Origin: Rhizophagus irregularis | Taxonomy: Eukaryota; Glomeromycota; Glomeromycetes; Glomerales; Glomeraceae | Direction of reading: 5' to 3' | DNA: 64,000 nt | NCBI RefSeq assembly: GCF_026210795.1 | Contig: NC_089442.1 | Coordinates: forward strand, 992,001 to 1,056,000 | Part shown: piece after piece, positions 11,872-22,614 of the stretch | How the letters are laid out: each line of letters opens with the position of its first letter | How positions within the stretch are numbered: the first letter of the stretch is position 1 | Notes under the pieces: generated by a model | What the model was told of the DNA's origin: nothing | Databases searched by the model: none | What the model saw: only the letters and a program-made list of their open reading frames with translations | Position numbers and translations under genes: made by a program

Positions 11872-12120
11872 TTAATAATATCGATTTTTTTTTAAGCTAG
11901 CCGCGTTCAAAGGACTTTGAGATTGAGTATTATCTATTTCAAACATTTGATGTTCATCGATATCCACTGATTTATCAAGAGAAGTAAAACTTCCGGATCC
12001 AGGGTCATATGTTGGTTCTGATAGATTTACTATGCACGGCGGCGTTTCAGGGTCGGTAAGATTCTGTGCGGTTTACTTTATCTCTTCTTTTATAACCACT
12101 TCATATGTTATTACTGTAGG
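11872..12120 (-). pseudogene. Coding-like fragment, one in-frame stop, family unknown
   Basis: The minus strand reads as one frame with coding-like composition: ITYEVVIKEEIK, a stop, then TDPETPPCIVNL, SEPTYDPGSGSFTSLDKS, VDIDEHQMFEID and NTQSQSPLN before a terminal stop at 11872-11874. GC content is higher than in the flanks. I do not recognise the family. It could be a degraded terminal exon, with the stop either a lesion or the end of a different exon. Confidence 0.4.
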
Positions 12121-12999
12121 TTAAAAATAATAATTTTGGTGAAATTTTTATTAACGTGAATCAAGAAAGAAAACATAAATTATTCAAATAATCTAATTAT
12201 TACGTGTTATTATCATTTTTATGGAAGGTTAGGTAGGTTAGGTTTGACCGCTAGATATAATGTATATTAAAACACGTCTTTACAATGTTATCAAAAAAAA
12301 GTGTTATATGGGTGTGGACAAATTCTGAGCGAACAAGCTCTATGAAAACTTTAGTTTCATTATTATTATTTTTTACGCGAAATCCAAACGAAGGACGGAT
12401 TGAATCATGAATTCGTTTTATTATAATACAAGATGAAGATCCTAAGTATTACATAACCATGCTGAGGCTAATAGAAATTCGCTCTATATTAGAGAAAAAA
12501 GGGAATCAATTCTATATAATTTAATTAATTGACGAACTATAACTATTTTGGATTAAAATTTGAAAAAATAAAAATATATTAATAATTTACATGAAAAAAA
12601 TGATTATCTGACGTATTCGTGGCGCAGCAATCGTGATGGCTCGGATTTTTTATATCTTTTTGTACAATTATTTACCTTTATATTCATGTTACATATTTTT
12701 ATATTATAATAATGTAGTGCAAATGCCAAAAATATTTACATTTTTAAGATTTCAATAATTGAAACTTCTAATATAATTCAGATAAAATTCTATGAATTTG
12801 ATTAAGCTAATGATACCAAGTTTATTTGAAACCGATCTACAAAAAAAGAATTTATATACTGTATATATATATTGTCCAGATTCGGTATCTATCCTCTAAG
12901 TCGGATAATCCGGATAAAAACCGTCAAGTTTTTTTTTAGTTTATCCGGATAACGGTTTCTATCCGGATCGAATAAAAAATTCAGAAAAAGTTCTTATTT
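12121..12999. other. Intergenic region with a CCGGAT-rich inverted tract
   Basis: No gene is seen. Around 12895-12975 the motif ATCCGGAT/ATCCGGATAA recurs with inverted ACCGT/ACGGT flanks, resembling the worn end of a DNA transposon. No partner end was found. Confidence 0.35.
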
Positions 13000-13207
13000 T
13001 TACATTATTAGATAAATTTAAATTCTGTCTGTTACTCTGTTGTGCATTTGTTCTACCTTGCAGAAATATATTTTGTGTTTTCTGTGTAGTAGTCTGTTGC
13101 TAAGTTCGTGGTTTGCATGGGAACTTCCTGTTGAGATGGACTCGTAACTTTTATGGTGTTGCGAATGTTCGCCCACAGCGTTCACATGTCCTGTTTCCTT
13201 TTGCCAT
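13000..13207 (-). pseudogene. C2H2 zinc-finger protein fragment with in-frame stops
   Basis: Starting at the ATG at 13205-13207 on the minus strand, the frame reads MAKGNRTCERCGRTFATP, a stop, KLRVHLNRKFPCKPRT, a stop, then a glutamine/threonine-rich tail. Two cysteines (CERC) followed by F, L and the HLNRKFPC segment form a C2H2/C2HC-type finger. Two premature stops mark it as inactive. The finger would have bound nucleic acid; the parent gene or element is unknown. Confidence 0.55.
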
Positions 13208-13289
13208 TGTTTTCTGTCTTTAGCACAGTCTCGAGTATAAATTACCTTATATAACTTTTTTCTTTAATTAATTAAATGCTTATTAATAT

Positions 13290-13510
13290 AAGTAAACACC
13301 GTTAAAGTTGCTTGGAAGATATTCCTGCCTATATATTTTCATGTATGCGGCAAACCATGTATACGTTTTGAAGGTTTCCACATCCATTTTAATAAGAGGA
13401 AACGTTATCCTTGCATTGATTGTGCCAAACTTACTGCATCTGTTTCTGTCCGTTGCCAGGAACATATTAGAGGCTATTATGTCGCTCAATATTATCAGAG
13501 GTAACGCAAT
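13290..13510 (+). other. Cys-containing open stretch, doubtful coding remnant
   Basis: One plus frame is open with several cysteines (VCGKPCIRFEGFH, YPCIDCAKL, VRCQEHIRGYYVAQYYQR) and ends at a stop near 13500. The pattern resembles a small zinc-binding module. No start codon or flanking exon was found, and other frames are also open, so coding status is uncertain. Confidence 0.25.
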
Positions 13511-14110
13511 AAGGCAAGATTATTCGGAACTGAGTGAAGCTCAATAATTGCTGATTAATATATGCATGCCGCTTTTCGAGCAGGGCTCATATTTATTCCA
13601 TGATAATACAATATATCCCTGAGTATTATCAACAATCTTGTTTTGGTTAGTTTTTCCAGTTAGATTTTTTGGTTAGATTTATATTTAGATTTGGGTTAGC
13701 TCGAAAATAACATGTTCTCTGAAGAACAGCATTTCAAATATTTTGATTGGAAATATCGGTTAAATTTTTCCCGGCTAGATTTTTGGTTAGAATTTTCGGT
13801 TAGTATTTTAGTTAGAATTTTGGTTAGTCCGAAAATTAACACATCTCCGGAGAGCAGCAAAAGCATTTCCGTAATTATTACACTTTTTCAACTACAAAAA
13901 ACTAGCACAATAAACTCACATATAACATATTTATTACGGAAAAAACTCACACAATTAGTTAGTCCGGATCGTTTTTCAACTACAAACACATTTGTTACGC
14001 TGAAAAAAACTCACTCACAAATTCGCACATACTATGTTCGTGTTACGGATCATTTAGATAGATAGTATCACGTGGATAATATATATGGTGGGCTAATGTT
14101 GAAGTTGTGA
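13511..14110. other. Low-complexity TTAGATTTTTGGTTAG-like tract
   Basis: Between about 13640 and 13840 the phrases TTTTGGTTAG and TTAGATTTT recur irregularly. The 117-aa ORF at 13712-14065 runs through this tract and is not supported as a gene. Confidence 0.4.
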
Positions 14111-14446
14111 AGGAAATAAAAAAAATGGGCCAGATACCAGTTCGAGATGTGAATAAAAACCTTATACATAACAGATATTGTAAAATAAGTAGTAGTAATT
14201 CGCTACACAAATTAAAGTTGTGAAATAAGCAGTAGTTCGTTTTACAAGTTAAAGCTGTGAAATAGGTAGTAGTTTGCTATACAAGTTAAAGTTGTGAAAA
14301 AAATCGGGTCAGAAATCAAGTTCAAGATATGAATAAATAAACCTTATGTACATCACAGTTAAACTTGTGAAATAATTTTTAAGTTCGCTTCAAAGGTTAA
14401 AGTTGTGGAATAAGTAGTAGTTTGCTTCACAAGTTAAGGTTGTGAA
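14111..14446. repeat. Degenerate ~37-bp tandem repeat interrupted by the hAT element
   Basis: At least six variants of a unit resembling AAGTTAAAGTTGTGAAATAA followed by GTAGTAGTTTGCTTCAC occur between about 14111 and 14446. The last one is split by the hAT transposon and its continuation (GTTGTGAAGGTAACAAGAA) is at 16932 onward. The array is noncoding. Confidence 0.65.
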
Positions 14447-16931
14447 CAGCGCGGAAAATCCATTATAATTTAACCGGTTTTTCCGGTAAATTTCTGATAA
14501 AACCGGTAAAATCTTATAATCCCGGAATTATTCCGGTCGTGACGTAGCAGATTTCCGGAATATTTTGTAAATACCGGAAATTTTATTTAATAAATTTATA
14601 TCGCAAAAAAGTTTTTTATCTTTATTTTATTATTTATTATTTCAGTAGTTTATTACAATATGATTATTTAAAGCCAGTACGTCTTTTCTGGTTACTCCAT
14701 ATTGTATATGCACGATTATAATTAAACTCCTTACTTTCTGGCCCTTCCAAAGAAATGCACATTAACATATCCAACGTATTTGTAGCTAATGAATTCCTGT
14801 CTTTTGTTTTAATTTTATTCTGTCTACTAAAACCACGTTCACATTCTACACTTGAAAAGGGAATACAATAAGCTATTTGAATTAACTTGATAATATTCGG
14901 AAATACATCAATATAATCTTCTATTAATAGAGGAAGTATTACCTCTATGTCATTAGAAGCAAAATTGTTAGTAATAATCATTTTAAACCTTGCCCATTCT
15001 TCTCTGCATTTGTTAATATCAAAAATCGCAGGTAACTGAATATTATTATGAAAATTTGGACATTCATAATATTTTAATATATTTTCTAACTCATTATCTC
15101 CAAACCATAATAGTTCCTGAGATTCTTTTGGCCATTCACGCGGATTTAATATTTTCATAGAAGTAAATAATTGCCGAGTAGGAAATCTTTGCTGGAGTTC
15201 ATTAACAATGCTTGTTGAATATTCAAGTATATCTATTGTAAAATCATCATAATCTTGTTCAATAAATGAAAGATCATTATTCATATATTTTATTGAAGAA
15301 TTTCCAAATGGGTTAGTTTCATCAATAAACGTTTGAACTTTTTGTCCGAATCTTTGATTTTGATCTAATAGAATATACTCCTTTTGAATAGAGTTGATTG
15401 TAACCTGTATCATGGGATCGATATCGGAAAATTTTAAATTTCTTTTTTGTAAAAATTTACTTAATTGCGTTACATGCTCTAAAATATCATAGAAATAATA
15501 CAAAAATGCAAGAATTCTCCAAGATGTTAGCCGCTCATATAATTCCCTTCCATCCTTATTTTTTGACTCTTTGAAAATCCTAAGTAATGCAGGGATTGAA
15601 TTACAGATATTTTTAATAGCATCATACCATGCAAGCCATCGTATTTCATACAACTTTTTTATTTTTAAAATTGGATCATCCAAAAGACTTTGAATTTCTT
15701 GCAGTTGTTGAATATGTGAGCATGAATTTTTAAAATAATTGTAAATTTTTCTAACCAAGGATTCGATTTCTTCATAAAATCTAAGTTCTTTCTTTGCATC
15801 TTTACATGCTAGAGCCAATCTATGAGCCACACAATGATTAACAATTAAAGGATAAGTGCAAATTCTAGAAAACTTTGCAGCCACTCCTTCGTTTTTTCCT
15901 AGCATAACTGAAGCACCATCAGAAGCAAATGCCACAAGTTTAGACAAAATTTTTCTTTTTTCAAATATATCAACTAATACCTTTGTAATGCCTTCTGCAT
16001 TGCAACTGGTTAAAGGTACGATGCATAAAAATCGTGTCTTTAAAATTCCTTTTTTAGTTACATACGAAGCATATATATCTAAATGTTTTGTTGTAGTAAT
16101 ATCCGTACTTTCATCGATCATCACACCAAATGCTGTAACATTAGATAATTCATCCCAGATTTCCTCTTTAATAGTATCAGATATTGCTTCTAAGAATTCA
16201 TGTCCGGAAATATGATTTGTATAGGTAATAGTACCATTTAAAAGATTTGGTGAATTTGATTCTTTTATTAGTTCAACAATAGAAGGTAAAAGTTTAAGAG
16301 GTAAATTTTTTTTTGCTAGGAAATAAACAGCCCGCATTATACCAATAATGTGATTTGTATTTGCATTAGAAGAAAAATGTTCTTTTTGTAATAATTCCAT
16401 TTGTATTCTGGCTTTTTCTAATTTTTCCGTGTCTTTATGGTCTTCAGTATTTATATGTTCTTTAATTGCTGATTTCCTTGAAATATTCGTTGCTCCTTCT
16501 GTAGCAAATTTATTTTTCTTTTTATGACGCATGCATAATGTACAATACATTTTTTTGTTAATTTCATCATAGCGCAACCAAGAAAATTCTGCTAACCATT
16601 TGGATTTAAATGTTTTGTCATTGATACGAAGTTTTTTAACATCTTTATTTGAATTATCTTCATCTTCAGATATTTGATCTTCTTGAAATATGTCATTTCT
16701 ATTAATTTTTTTACGTTTAAAGCCATATTGTAATAGCGACATTGTAAAAAATGTACTAAAAGAAAATAAAAAAAAAAAGATAAAAGATTATCATTTATTT
16801 GGTAATACCATCTAAAACCGGATTTTTTTTTTAATTCCGGTTACATGTACCGGTTGAAAAAATAATTTTCCGGAATTTTTATATTTAACCGGAATTTTTC
16901 CGAAATTTTTCCAAGATTTTTTTCCGCGCTG
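14447..16931 (-). mobile_element. Complete hAT-superfamily DNA transposon
   Basis: The 2485-bp element is bounded by inverted ends CAGCGCGGAAAA (left, and right reverse-complemented). It is flanked by an exact 8-bp duplication GTTGTGAA at 14439-14446 and 16932-16939. Both ends carry many CCGG/CCGGAA motifs within about 150 bp, typical of subterminal transposase-binding sites. It contains one intronless, uninterrupted transposase gene on the minus strand. Exact TSDs and an intact ORF indicate recent insertion. Confidence 0.93.
14664..16742 (-). CDS. hAT transposase
   Basis: The 692-aa protein encodes the cut-and-paste transposase of the surrounding element. Residues 45-105 form a TTF/BED-type zinc finger (C67, C70, H96, H102) preceded by a basic N-terminus. 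The RNase-H-like core has FGVMIDESTD (D210), FASDGASVMLG (D275) and an RW pair at 368-369 (YEIRWLAWYDA). The C-terminal dimerisation region contains SSVECERGFS with the catalytic-type glutamate near 633-635. This layout matches hAT transposases related to vertebrate ZMYM/ZNF862-like domesticated proteins. No frameshift or stop is present. The start is the first methionine, 189 bp inside the right end of the element. Confidence 0.95.
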   Translation of the reverse strand: MSLLQYGFKRKKINRNDIFQEDQISEDEDNSNKDVKKLRINDKTFKSKWLAEFSWLRYDEINKKMYCTLCMRHKKKNKFATEGATNISRKSAIKEHINTEDHKDTEKLEKARIQMELLQKEHFSSNANTNHIIGIMRAVYFLAKKNLPLKLLPSIVELIKESNSPNLLNGTITYTNHISGHEFLEAISDTIKEEIWDELSNVTAFGVMIDESTDITTTKHLDIYASYVTKKGILKTRFLCIVPLTSCNAEGITKVLVDIFEKRKILSKLVAFASDGASVMLGKNEGVAAKFSRICTYPLIVNHCVAHRLALACKDAKKELRFYEEIESLVRKIYNYFKNSCSHIQQLQEIQSLLDDPILKIKKLYEIRWLAWYDAIKNICNSIPALLRIFKESKNKDGRELYERLTSWRILAFLYYFYDILEHVTQLSKFLQKRNLKFSDIDPMIQVTINSIQKEYILLDQNQRFGQKVQTFIDETNPFGNSSIKYMNNDLSFIEQDYDDFTIDILEYSTSIVNELQQRFPTRQLFTSMKILNPREWPKESQELLWFGDNELENILKYYECPNFHNNIQLPAIFDINKCREEWARFKMIITNNFASNDIEVILPLLIEDYIDVFPNIIKLIQIAYCIPFSSVECERGFSRQNKIKTKDRNSLATNTLDMLMCISLEGPESKEFNYNRAYTIWSNQKRRTGFK

Positions 16932-16939
16932 GTTGTGAA

Positions 16940-18164
16940 GGTAACAAGAAAAAATATCTCACAAGATTGTGACAAAAAAAAATTCTACTGTCTTAAAAAT
17001 ATTTTGATCAAGTAAATCATGCTTGAAAACTTAATTACAAAATATTTATTAGAACTTATTTATTATTTAGACAAAAATAGATTATTTATTAAGAAAGTTA
17101 CATGGTAATTGGTAAACATTTTCGGACGGGCTTGGATTGAACAACTCCGTCATTGATTTTGGGAACTACTAAATGTGATACAAATATTCACGAGGAACTG
17201 TGGAATATCATGATTTTCATGGCTACGCCGTGAAAATTATGATATTCGGCATAATAGTGTCACGGGATATTTTTTTTATTTTTATTTTTATTTTTATTTT
17301 TTTTTATTTTTATTTTATTCTATTTTTATCTTTTTGTGTTATTTTTAGTTATTTTTAGTTATATTACTTGTAGTCGTTTTTAGTTGTTTATAGATTAGAT
17401 AAAAAGCGGAAGCTTAGCAATATAAAGTGGCTGAATATAAGTGGCTGTATAGACAAATGTGCCCAGATCGCCACAATTGGCCGGGAGACGATATTGGCCG
17501 GGAGACAATTATGTCCGAAGGACAGAATCGTCCTAAAAATTTAATGTTATATAAAGGACCGGTGTTGAAGGATAGAAGTATAGTTCAGTTTAGAATTCGT
17601 TTAGTTTTATTGTTATAAGATAGATATCGGGATATTACAGAGCGCCGGTTGAGGCAGTAATATCGTATTCTTTTTATTAACGAATAAACCTGTCGATTTG
17701 CTTCCGAATTATTTATACACGTTTTATCACATATTGTTATTGTTTTTATTGTTTATCATCGTTTAATATCGTTCACTATTATTATCATTTATTAATATTT
17801 GTTGATTTTTACTATACATCATTGATTTTCATATACATCGCATAATAATTTTTTATATACAGTACACATCACCTGATCTACCTTTAATTTATCCCACCAC
17901 TTATTATCGCCTATAATCGTTATCGACTATCCATATATATACTTTTACAATATCGATTGTTATATATCGCTATATTACCTTACCACTAATAAACCGATCC
18001 TTATTTTTCTTTCTGTTACTACCTACCAAACGTCATAAATCGGTGGTAACAATAGCTTATTTAGGCTGTAACAAAAGCATTTGATCAACGATGGTTGTTT
18101 CCCGTTTAATGATCCAAATTTTTTTGTTATAAATAAAAAATTTTCATTGTTTTTTCTTTAAAAA
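16940..18164. other. Noncoding region with a possible solo LTR
   Basis: No gene is seen. From about 17196 (TGTGGAATATCATGATTTTC) to about 18043 (GGTGGTAACA) the sequence has LTR-like features: a TG..CA boundary, a long T-rich tract at 17268-17330, TATAAAGTGG at about 17420, and AATAAA at about 17685. No flanking duplication or second LTR was found. A palindrome (CATGGCTACGCCGTG) lies near 17220. The 63-aa ORF at 17427 is unsupported. Confidence 0.3.
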
Positions 18165-19645
18165 ATGGCTTCATTTTTCAATTCAAAATTTTGCGAAAAT
18201 TTTCCCCTAATCTTAAATAATAATGATAATCATTATGATACTCTTATTCAAGTCGGTGAAAACAAAAATATAAAAGAATTTCGTGCAAATTCAGTAATTT
18301 TACGTTCTCGTTCTCCTTATTTGAAGGTGCTCTTTCATCCTCTTGGGCTAAAAAAGAAAATGGTATGATTATTTTTAATAAACCAAATATTACTCCAAAT
18401 ATATTTGACATAATTTTGAGGTAAAAAAAATATTTTTTTTTTACATTTTGTTAGCCTAATTTAAATTATTTATTTATAAAAAGTAATATTTTTAAATTAT
18501 TATTATATATTTAAGATATATTTACACAGGTAAAATGGATCTGATAGAGCAACTGAGTGATATTCTTAAGCTTTCAATCGCATCTGATGAGCTACTTCTT
18601 GAAGAATTATTTGAATATTTACGAGATTACTTAACTGAACAACGACATAATTGGATTCTTAGAGTTCTTATTCTTGTCTTTAATACTGTACATAAGCATG
18701 CAAATTGCGAGTTTCTACAAAATTATTGTTTTGAAACTATTTGCTTTATCCACCCAGTGTCATTAATTGCTTCAGATAAATTTCCTTCATTAGACAGATA
18801 TGCGTTATTATTTTTTTGAAAATGAAGTCTTAACACAAATTAAAGAAATTGTCGTTTGTGATCATTTAATTATATGGGTATAGAACAAACTCCCGGTTTG
18901 GGAAGATTGAATTGTGACAGAAACAAATGGAATAATGAGGATTATGAAGCATTAAAGGAAACGTTAGACGAATTTATTCCTCTTATTCGATTTACGAATA
19001 TTATTACTGATGATTTTAATGATAAAATCGAACCATATAAGGATATAATTCCCAACCAAATTTATAAAGAAATTGAAGAATTTTATAATAAAGGTACTAT
19101 ACCAAAAATAATATTACCACCTAGAATAGAAAAATTCGATTCAAAGATTATCAAACCAAAACTCGCAAAAATAATTCTTAAATGGATAAATAAAGAAGAT
19201 TTGTGGATTTCACGTTATAAATTTAATACAATTTATCGTGGTAGTATTGATGGCATTAACAACAAATCATTTAAAAATAAATGTAAAGGTCAAGTAGAAA
19301 GTTTAGTTTTGATTAAAGTTAATTATTCAAATAAAATATTTGGCGGATATAGATCTATTGGATTTAATTCAATTGAGGATAGTCTTTTACGTATTTATAA
19401 CGATAATTAGTACCGATTTTATCATTCATCAAATAACTTTATTTTTTCATTTGAAAACGATAAAGATACTCAACATATGAAAATAAGTCGTTGATAAATT
19501 ATGATAATCAATCTCACAATGGATTTAATTTTGGTTATAATGCATTTTTTATGACAGAAAATCATTGTATAATTAATAATTATAGTTGTAATTATGAAAA
19601 TAATATAAGAACAGATACAATTTATAAATCGAAACACTTATTATA
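18165..19645 (+). pseudogene. BTB-BACK-TLDc copy 1, multiply broken
   Basis: First of four tandem copies. Exon 1 (18165-18420) starts like the intact paralogues (MASFFNSKF). It loses one base at about 18322, where the others read TATTTCGAAGG and this reads TATTTGAAGG, which shifts the BTB frame. Exon 2 begins at 18516. It has a rearranged stretch near 18800, a one-base loss at about 18876 (TATGGGTATAG instead of TATGGGGTATAG), a stop at 19408-19410 where the paralogues read GAAGATAATC, and a deletion near 19490 in the TLDc end. Similarity to copies 2-4 resumes after each lesion up to about 19645. It lacks the conserved upstream block seen before the other three. Confidence 0.85.
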
Positions 19646-19875
19646 ACTGAAAAATGATCATGTAATTTAAATAATAATTTATAAATAAAATAACAGATAA
19701 AAATAAACAAATTCATTATTATATTAAGTGAATCATCTCTATTAACACACAGTTTTATAATAATAATTCTTGATATTCTCACGGATAGTAATGTTTAAAA
19801 AAGATGACTCAATATTGGATAATATTTAGAATAATAAGTCTATCATTATCAGGTACAGTTATTAAAAAGTTTTAT

Positions 19876-20005
19876 AGTCGGAACCATTGTGGAATTTCGT
19901 GATTTTCACGAGGCAATACATAATAGATATTAGTTATGCAGTAAAACGCTAGGCTGATCTTATCTCAAGCAGATATAAGCTAATACATAATTAAGTGACA
20001 AAACC
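19876..20005. repeat. Conserved upstream block of BTB-TLDc copy 2
   Basis: The block begins GTCGGAACCATTGTGGAATT, continues with CGTGATTTTCACGAGGC and contains AAAACGCTAGGCTGATCTTA. It recurs before copies 3 and 4, and the downstream flank of each preceding gene is also conserved. The whole gene plus flanks was therefore duplicated as a unit. It may carry promoter elements. Confidence 0.6.
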
Positions 20006-20076
20006 CAGATTTTTTTTTTTAAAAAAAAATAAAAAATCATTGATAAACTTTCACTCGTTTCATTCTTTAGAAAAAA

Positions 20077-21586
20077 ATGACTTCGTTTTTCAATCCAAAA
20101 TTTTCGAAAGATTTTCCTCTAATCCTAAATAATGATGATAATTATGATACTATTATTCAAGTTGGTGAAAACGAAGATATAAAAGAATTTCGTGCACATT
20201 CAGTAATTTTACGTGCTCGTTCTCCTTATTTCGAAGGTGCTCTTTCATCCTCTTGGGCTAAAAAAAAAAATGATATGATCATTTTTAATAAACCAAACAT
20301 TGCTCCAAATATTTTTGACATAATTTTAAGGTAAAAAAATATTTTATTTTATTATTTGGCCTAATTTGAATTATTTATTTATTGAAAGTAATATTTTAAA
20401 ATTTATTATTATATTATTATATTTAAGATATATTTATACAGGTAAAATGAATCGGATAGAGAAACTGAGTGATATTCTTAAGCTTTTAATCGCATCTGAT
20501 GAATTGCTTCTTGAAGAATTATGTGATTATTTACGAGAATACTTAACTAAAGAACGATATAATTGGATTCATAAAGATTTAGTTCTTGTCTTTTATACTG
20601 TACGTAAACTTGCAAATTGCGAGTTTCTACAAAATTATTGTTTTGAAACCATTTATTTCGACCCAGAGTTAATAATTACTTCATTTAGCTTTCCCTCATT
20701 AGACAAAGATATGTATTATGACCTACTTGAACGAGAAGACTTATTAATTAAAGAAATTGTTGCTTGGGATTACTTAATTATATGGGGTATAGAACAAACT
20801 TCTGGTTTGAGAAGTTTGAATTGTGACAGAAACAAATGGAATAATGAGGATTATGAAGCATTAAAGGAAACGTTGAATGAATTTATTCCTCTTATTCGAT
20901 TTACGAATATTACTTTTGATGACTTTAATGATAAAGTCAGACCATATAAGAATATAATTCCTAATCAAATTTATAAAGAAATTGAAGAATTTTATGATAA
21001 AGGTATTATACCAAAAATAATATTACCACCTAGAAAAATAGAAAAATTTGATTCAAAGATTATCAAATCTAGACTTATAAGAAGAATTATTGAATGGATT
21101 AATATAGAAGATTTCTGGATTTCAAATTACAATTTAAATCTTATTTATCGTGGTAGTATTGATGGTATTAGTAATAAATCATTTATAAATAAATGCAAAG
21201 GTCAAGTAAAAATTTTAGTTTTGATTAAAGTTAATTATTCAAATAAAATATTTGGTGGATATAGTTCTATTGGATTTAATTCAATTGAGGATAGTCTTTT
21301 ACGTATTTATGAAGATAATCACCGATTTTATCATTCATCAAATAACTTTATTTTTTCATTAGAAAATGATGAAGATACTCAAAATATGAAAATAAGTCGT
21401 GTGATAAATTATGATAAAGCTATATACGATCAACCTCACAATGGATTTAATTTTGGTTATAATGCATTTTTTATGACAGAAAATCATTGTATAATTAATA
21501 ATTATAGTTGTAATTATGAAAATAATATAAGAACAGATACAATTTATAGTATTGAAGAAATCGAAACATTTATTATAGCTGAATAA
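20077..21586 (+). CDS. BTB-BACK-TLDc protein, copy 2 (intact)
   Basis: Exons 20077-20330 and 20428-21586 give 470 aa. Residues 1-120 are a BTB/POZ domain (YDTIIQVGENEDIKEFRAHS, VILRARSPYFEGAL, ILRYIYTGK). A BACK-like helical region follows (FYTVRKLANCEFLQNYCFET, LIKEIVAWDYLIIWGIEQT). From about residue 285 there is a TLDc domain (FDSKIIK, LIYRGSIDGISNKSF, LVLIKVNYSNKIFGGYSSIG, the ending IYSIEEIETFII). BTB domains often bind Cul3 as substrate adaptors, and TLDc domains occur in oxidation-resistance proteins. The combination is strongly expanded in arbuscular mycorrhizal fungi and its cellular role is not established. The 97-bp intron falls at the same codon (ILR/YIYTG) in all four copies. Confidence 0.92.
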
Positions 21587-21813
21587 TGATCATGTAATTT
21601 AAGTAATAATTTATAAATAAAATAACAGATAAAAATAAACAAATTCATTATATATATTAAGTGAATAATCTCTATTATCACACAGTTTCAGTTATAATAA
21701 TAATTCCACGAATAACGTTTAAAAAAGATGACTCAATATTGGATAAAAAAATTTATCAATATTGGAATAATAAATCTATCATTATTAGGTACAGTTATTA
21801 AAAGTCGGAGCCA

Positions 21814-22343
21814 ATGGTCATCGGTCCTACCGGTCCTACTCGGTCCTGGACCGGTCGGTCCCAGGACTCGTAGGACCGGACCGCGGTCTTACATTCAGTT
21901 TTTGTGGCGCAATAGGACCGGTCCCGAGGACTGACCCGGTCTTCATATAATAAATGACTTTTATATTCAGTTAATTTTAAAGCTAAAAAAATTTTTCTTA
22001 TTTGCAAAAAAAAAGAAAAAAGACCGATCTGTTTTAAAAAGACTGCGGTCCTTACAGTAAATGAACTCGGTAACTGAAAGTTCAAAATAAGATAAAATTA
22101 TACCACCATTCTCCGGGATAGCACTCCAAAATTAGCGTATAATTTTTATTTTATAACAAGCTTTACAGAATATTTCCGAGTTCTTTAAAATTTGTTAAGT
22201 GTCCCGTACATTATGAAATCAGCTGTAAAAATACCGACGGTCTTATTGTATGCGATACATATATAACGGCCTACACCAAGACGGACCGGTCAGTCTTTTT
22301 AAGTAAGACCGTAGGATCACGGTCTTTTAGGACCGATGACCAT
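21814..22343. mobile_element. GGACC-rich MITE-like insertion between copies 2 and 3
   Basis: Inverted ends ATGGTCATCGGTCCTA (left 21814; right end reverse-complemented ends at 22343) bound about 530 bp. The interior has many GGTCC/GGACCG motifs and unusually high local GC at both ends. It splits the duplicated flank: the left piece ends AGTCGGAGCC and the right piece resumes AAACCATTGTGG, where the other copies read GTCGGAACCATTGTGG without interruption. A second partial copy of the end (GGATGACCATC) follows at 22344-22354. No clear target duplication and no ORF were found; superfamily unassigned. Confidence 0.6.
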
Positions 22344-22369
22344 CCTTACAATGGATGACCATCTTATGT

Positions 22370-22510
22370 AAACCATTGTGGAATTTTGTGATTTTCACGA
22401 GGCGATACATAATAGATATTAGTTATGCAGATAATGCGTCGCTTATTTGTAAAACGCTAGGCTGATCTTATCTCAAGCAGGATGTAAGCTAATACATAAT
22501 CAAGTGACAA
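22370..22510. repeat. Conserved upstream block of BTB-TLDc copy 3
   Basis: Same block as at 19876 (AACCATTGTGGAATTTTGTG and onward, through AAAACGCTAGGCTGATCTTA), here preceded by the GGACC-rich insertion. Confidence 0.55.
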
Positions 22511-22614
22511 AAACAAGCCTGGTTAATGCCACAGATTTTTTTTTTAAAAAATAAAAAATAAAAAATCATTCATCGATAAACTTTCACTTTTTCATTTTCA
22601 TTCTTTATAAAAAA

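Noticed and set aside
13712-14065. 117-aa ORF
   Set aside because: Runs through a low-complexity TTTTGGTTAG tract; no recognisable domain.
15856-16215. 119-aa plus-strand ORF
   Set aside because: Antisense shadow of the hAT transposase frame.
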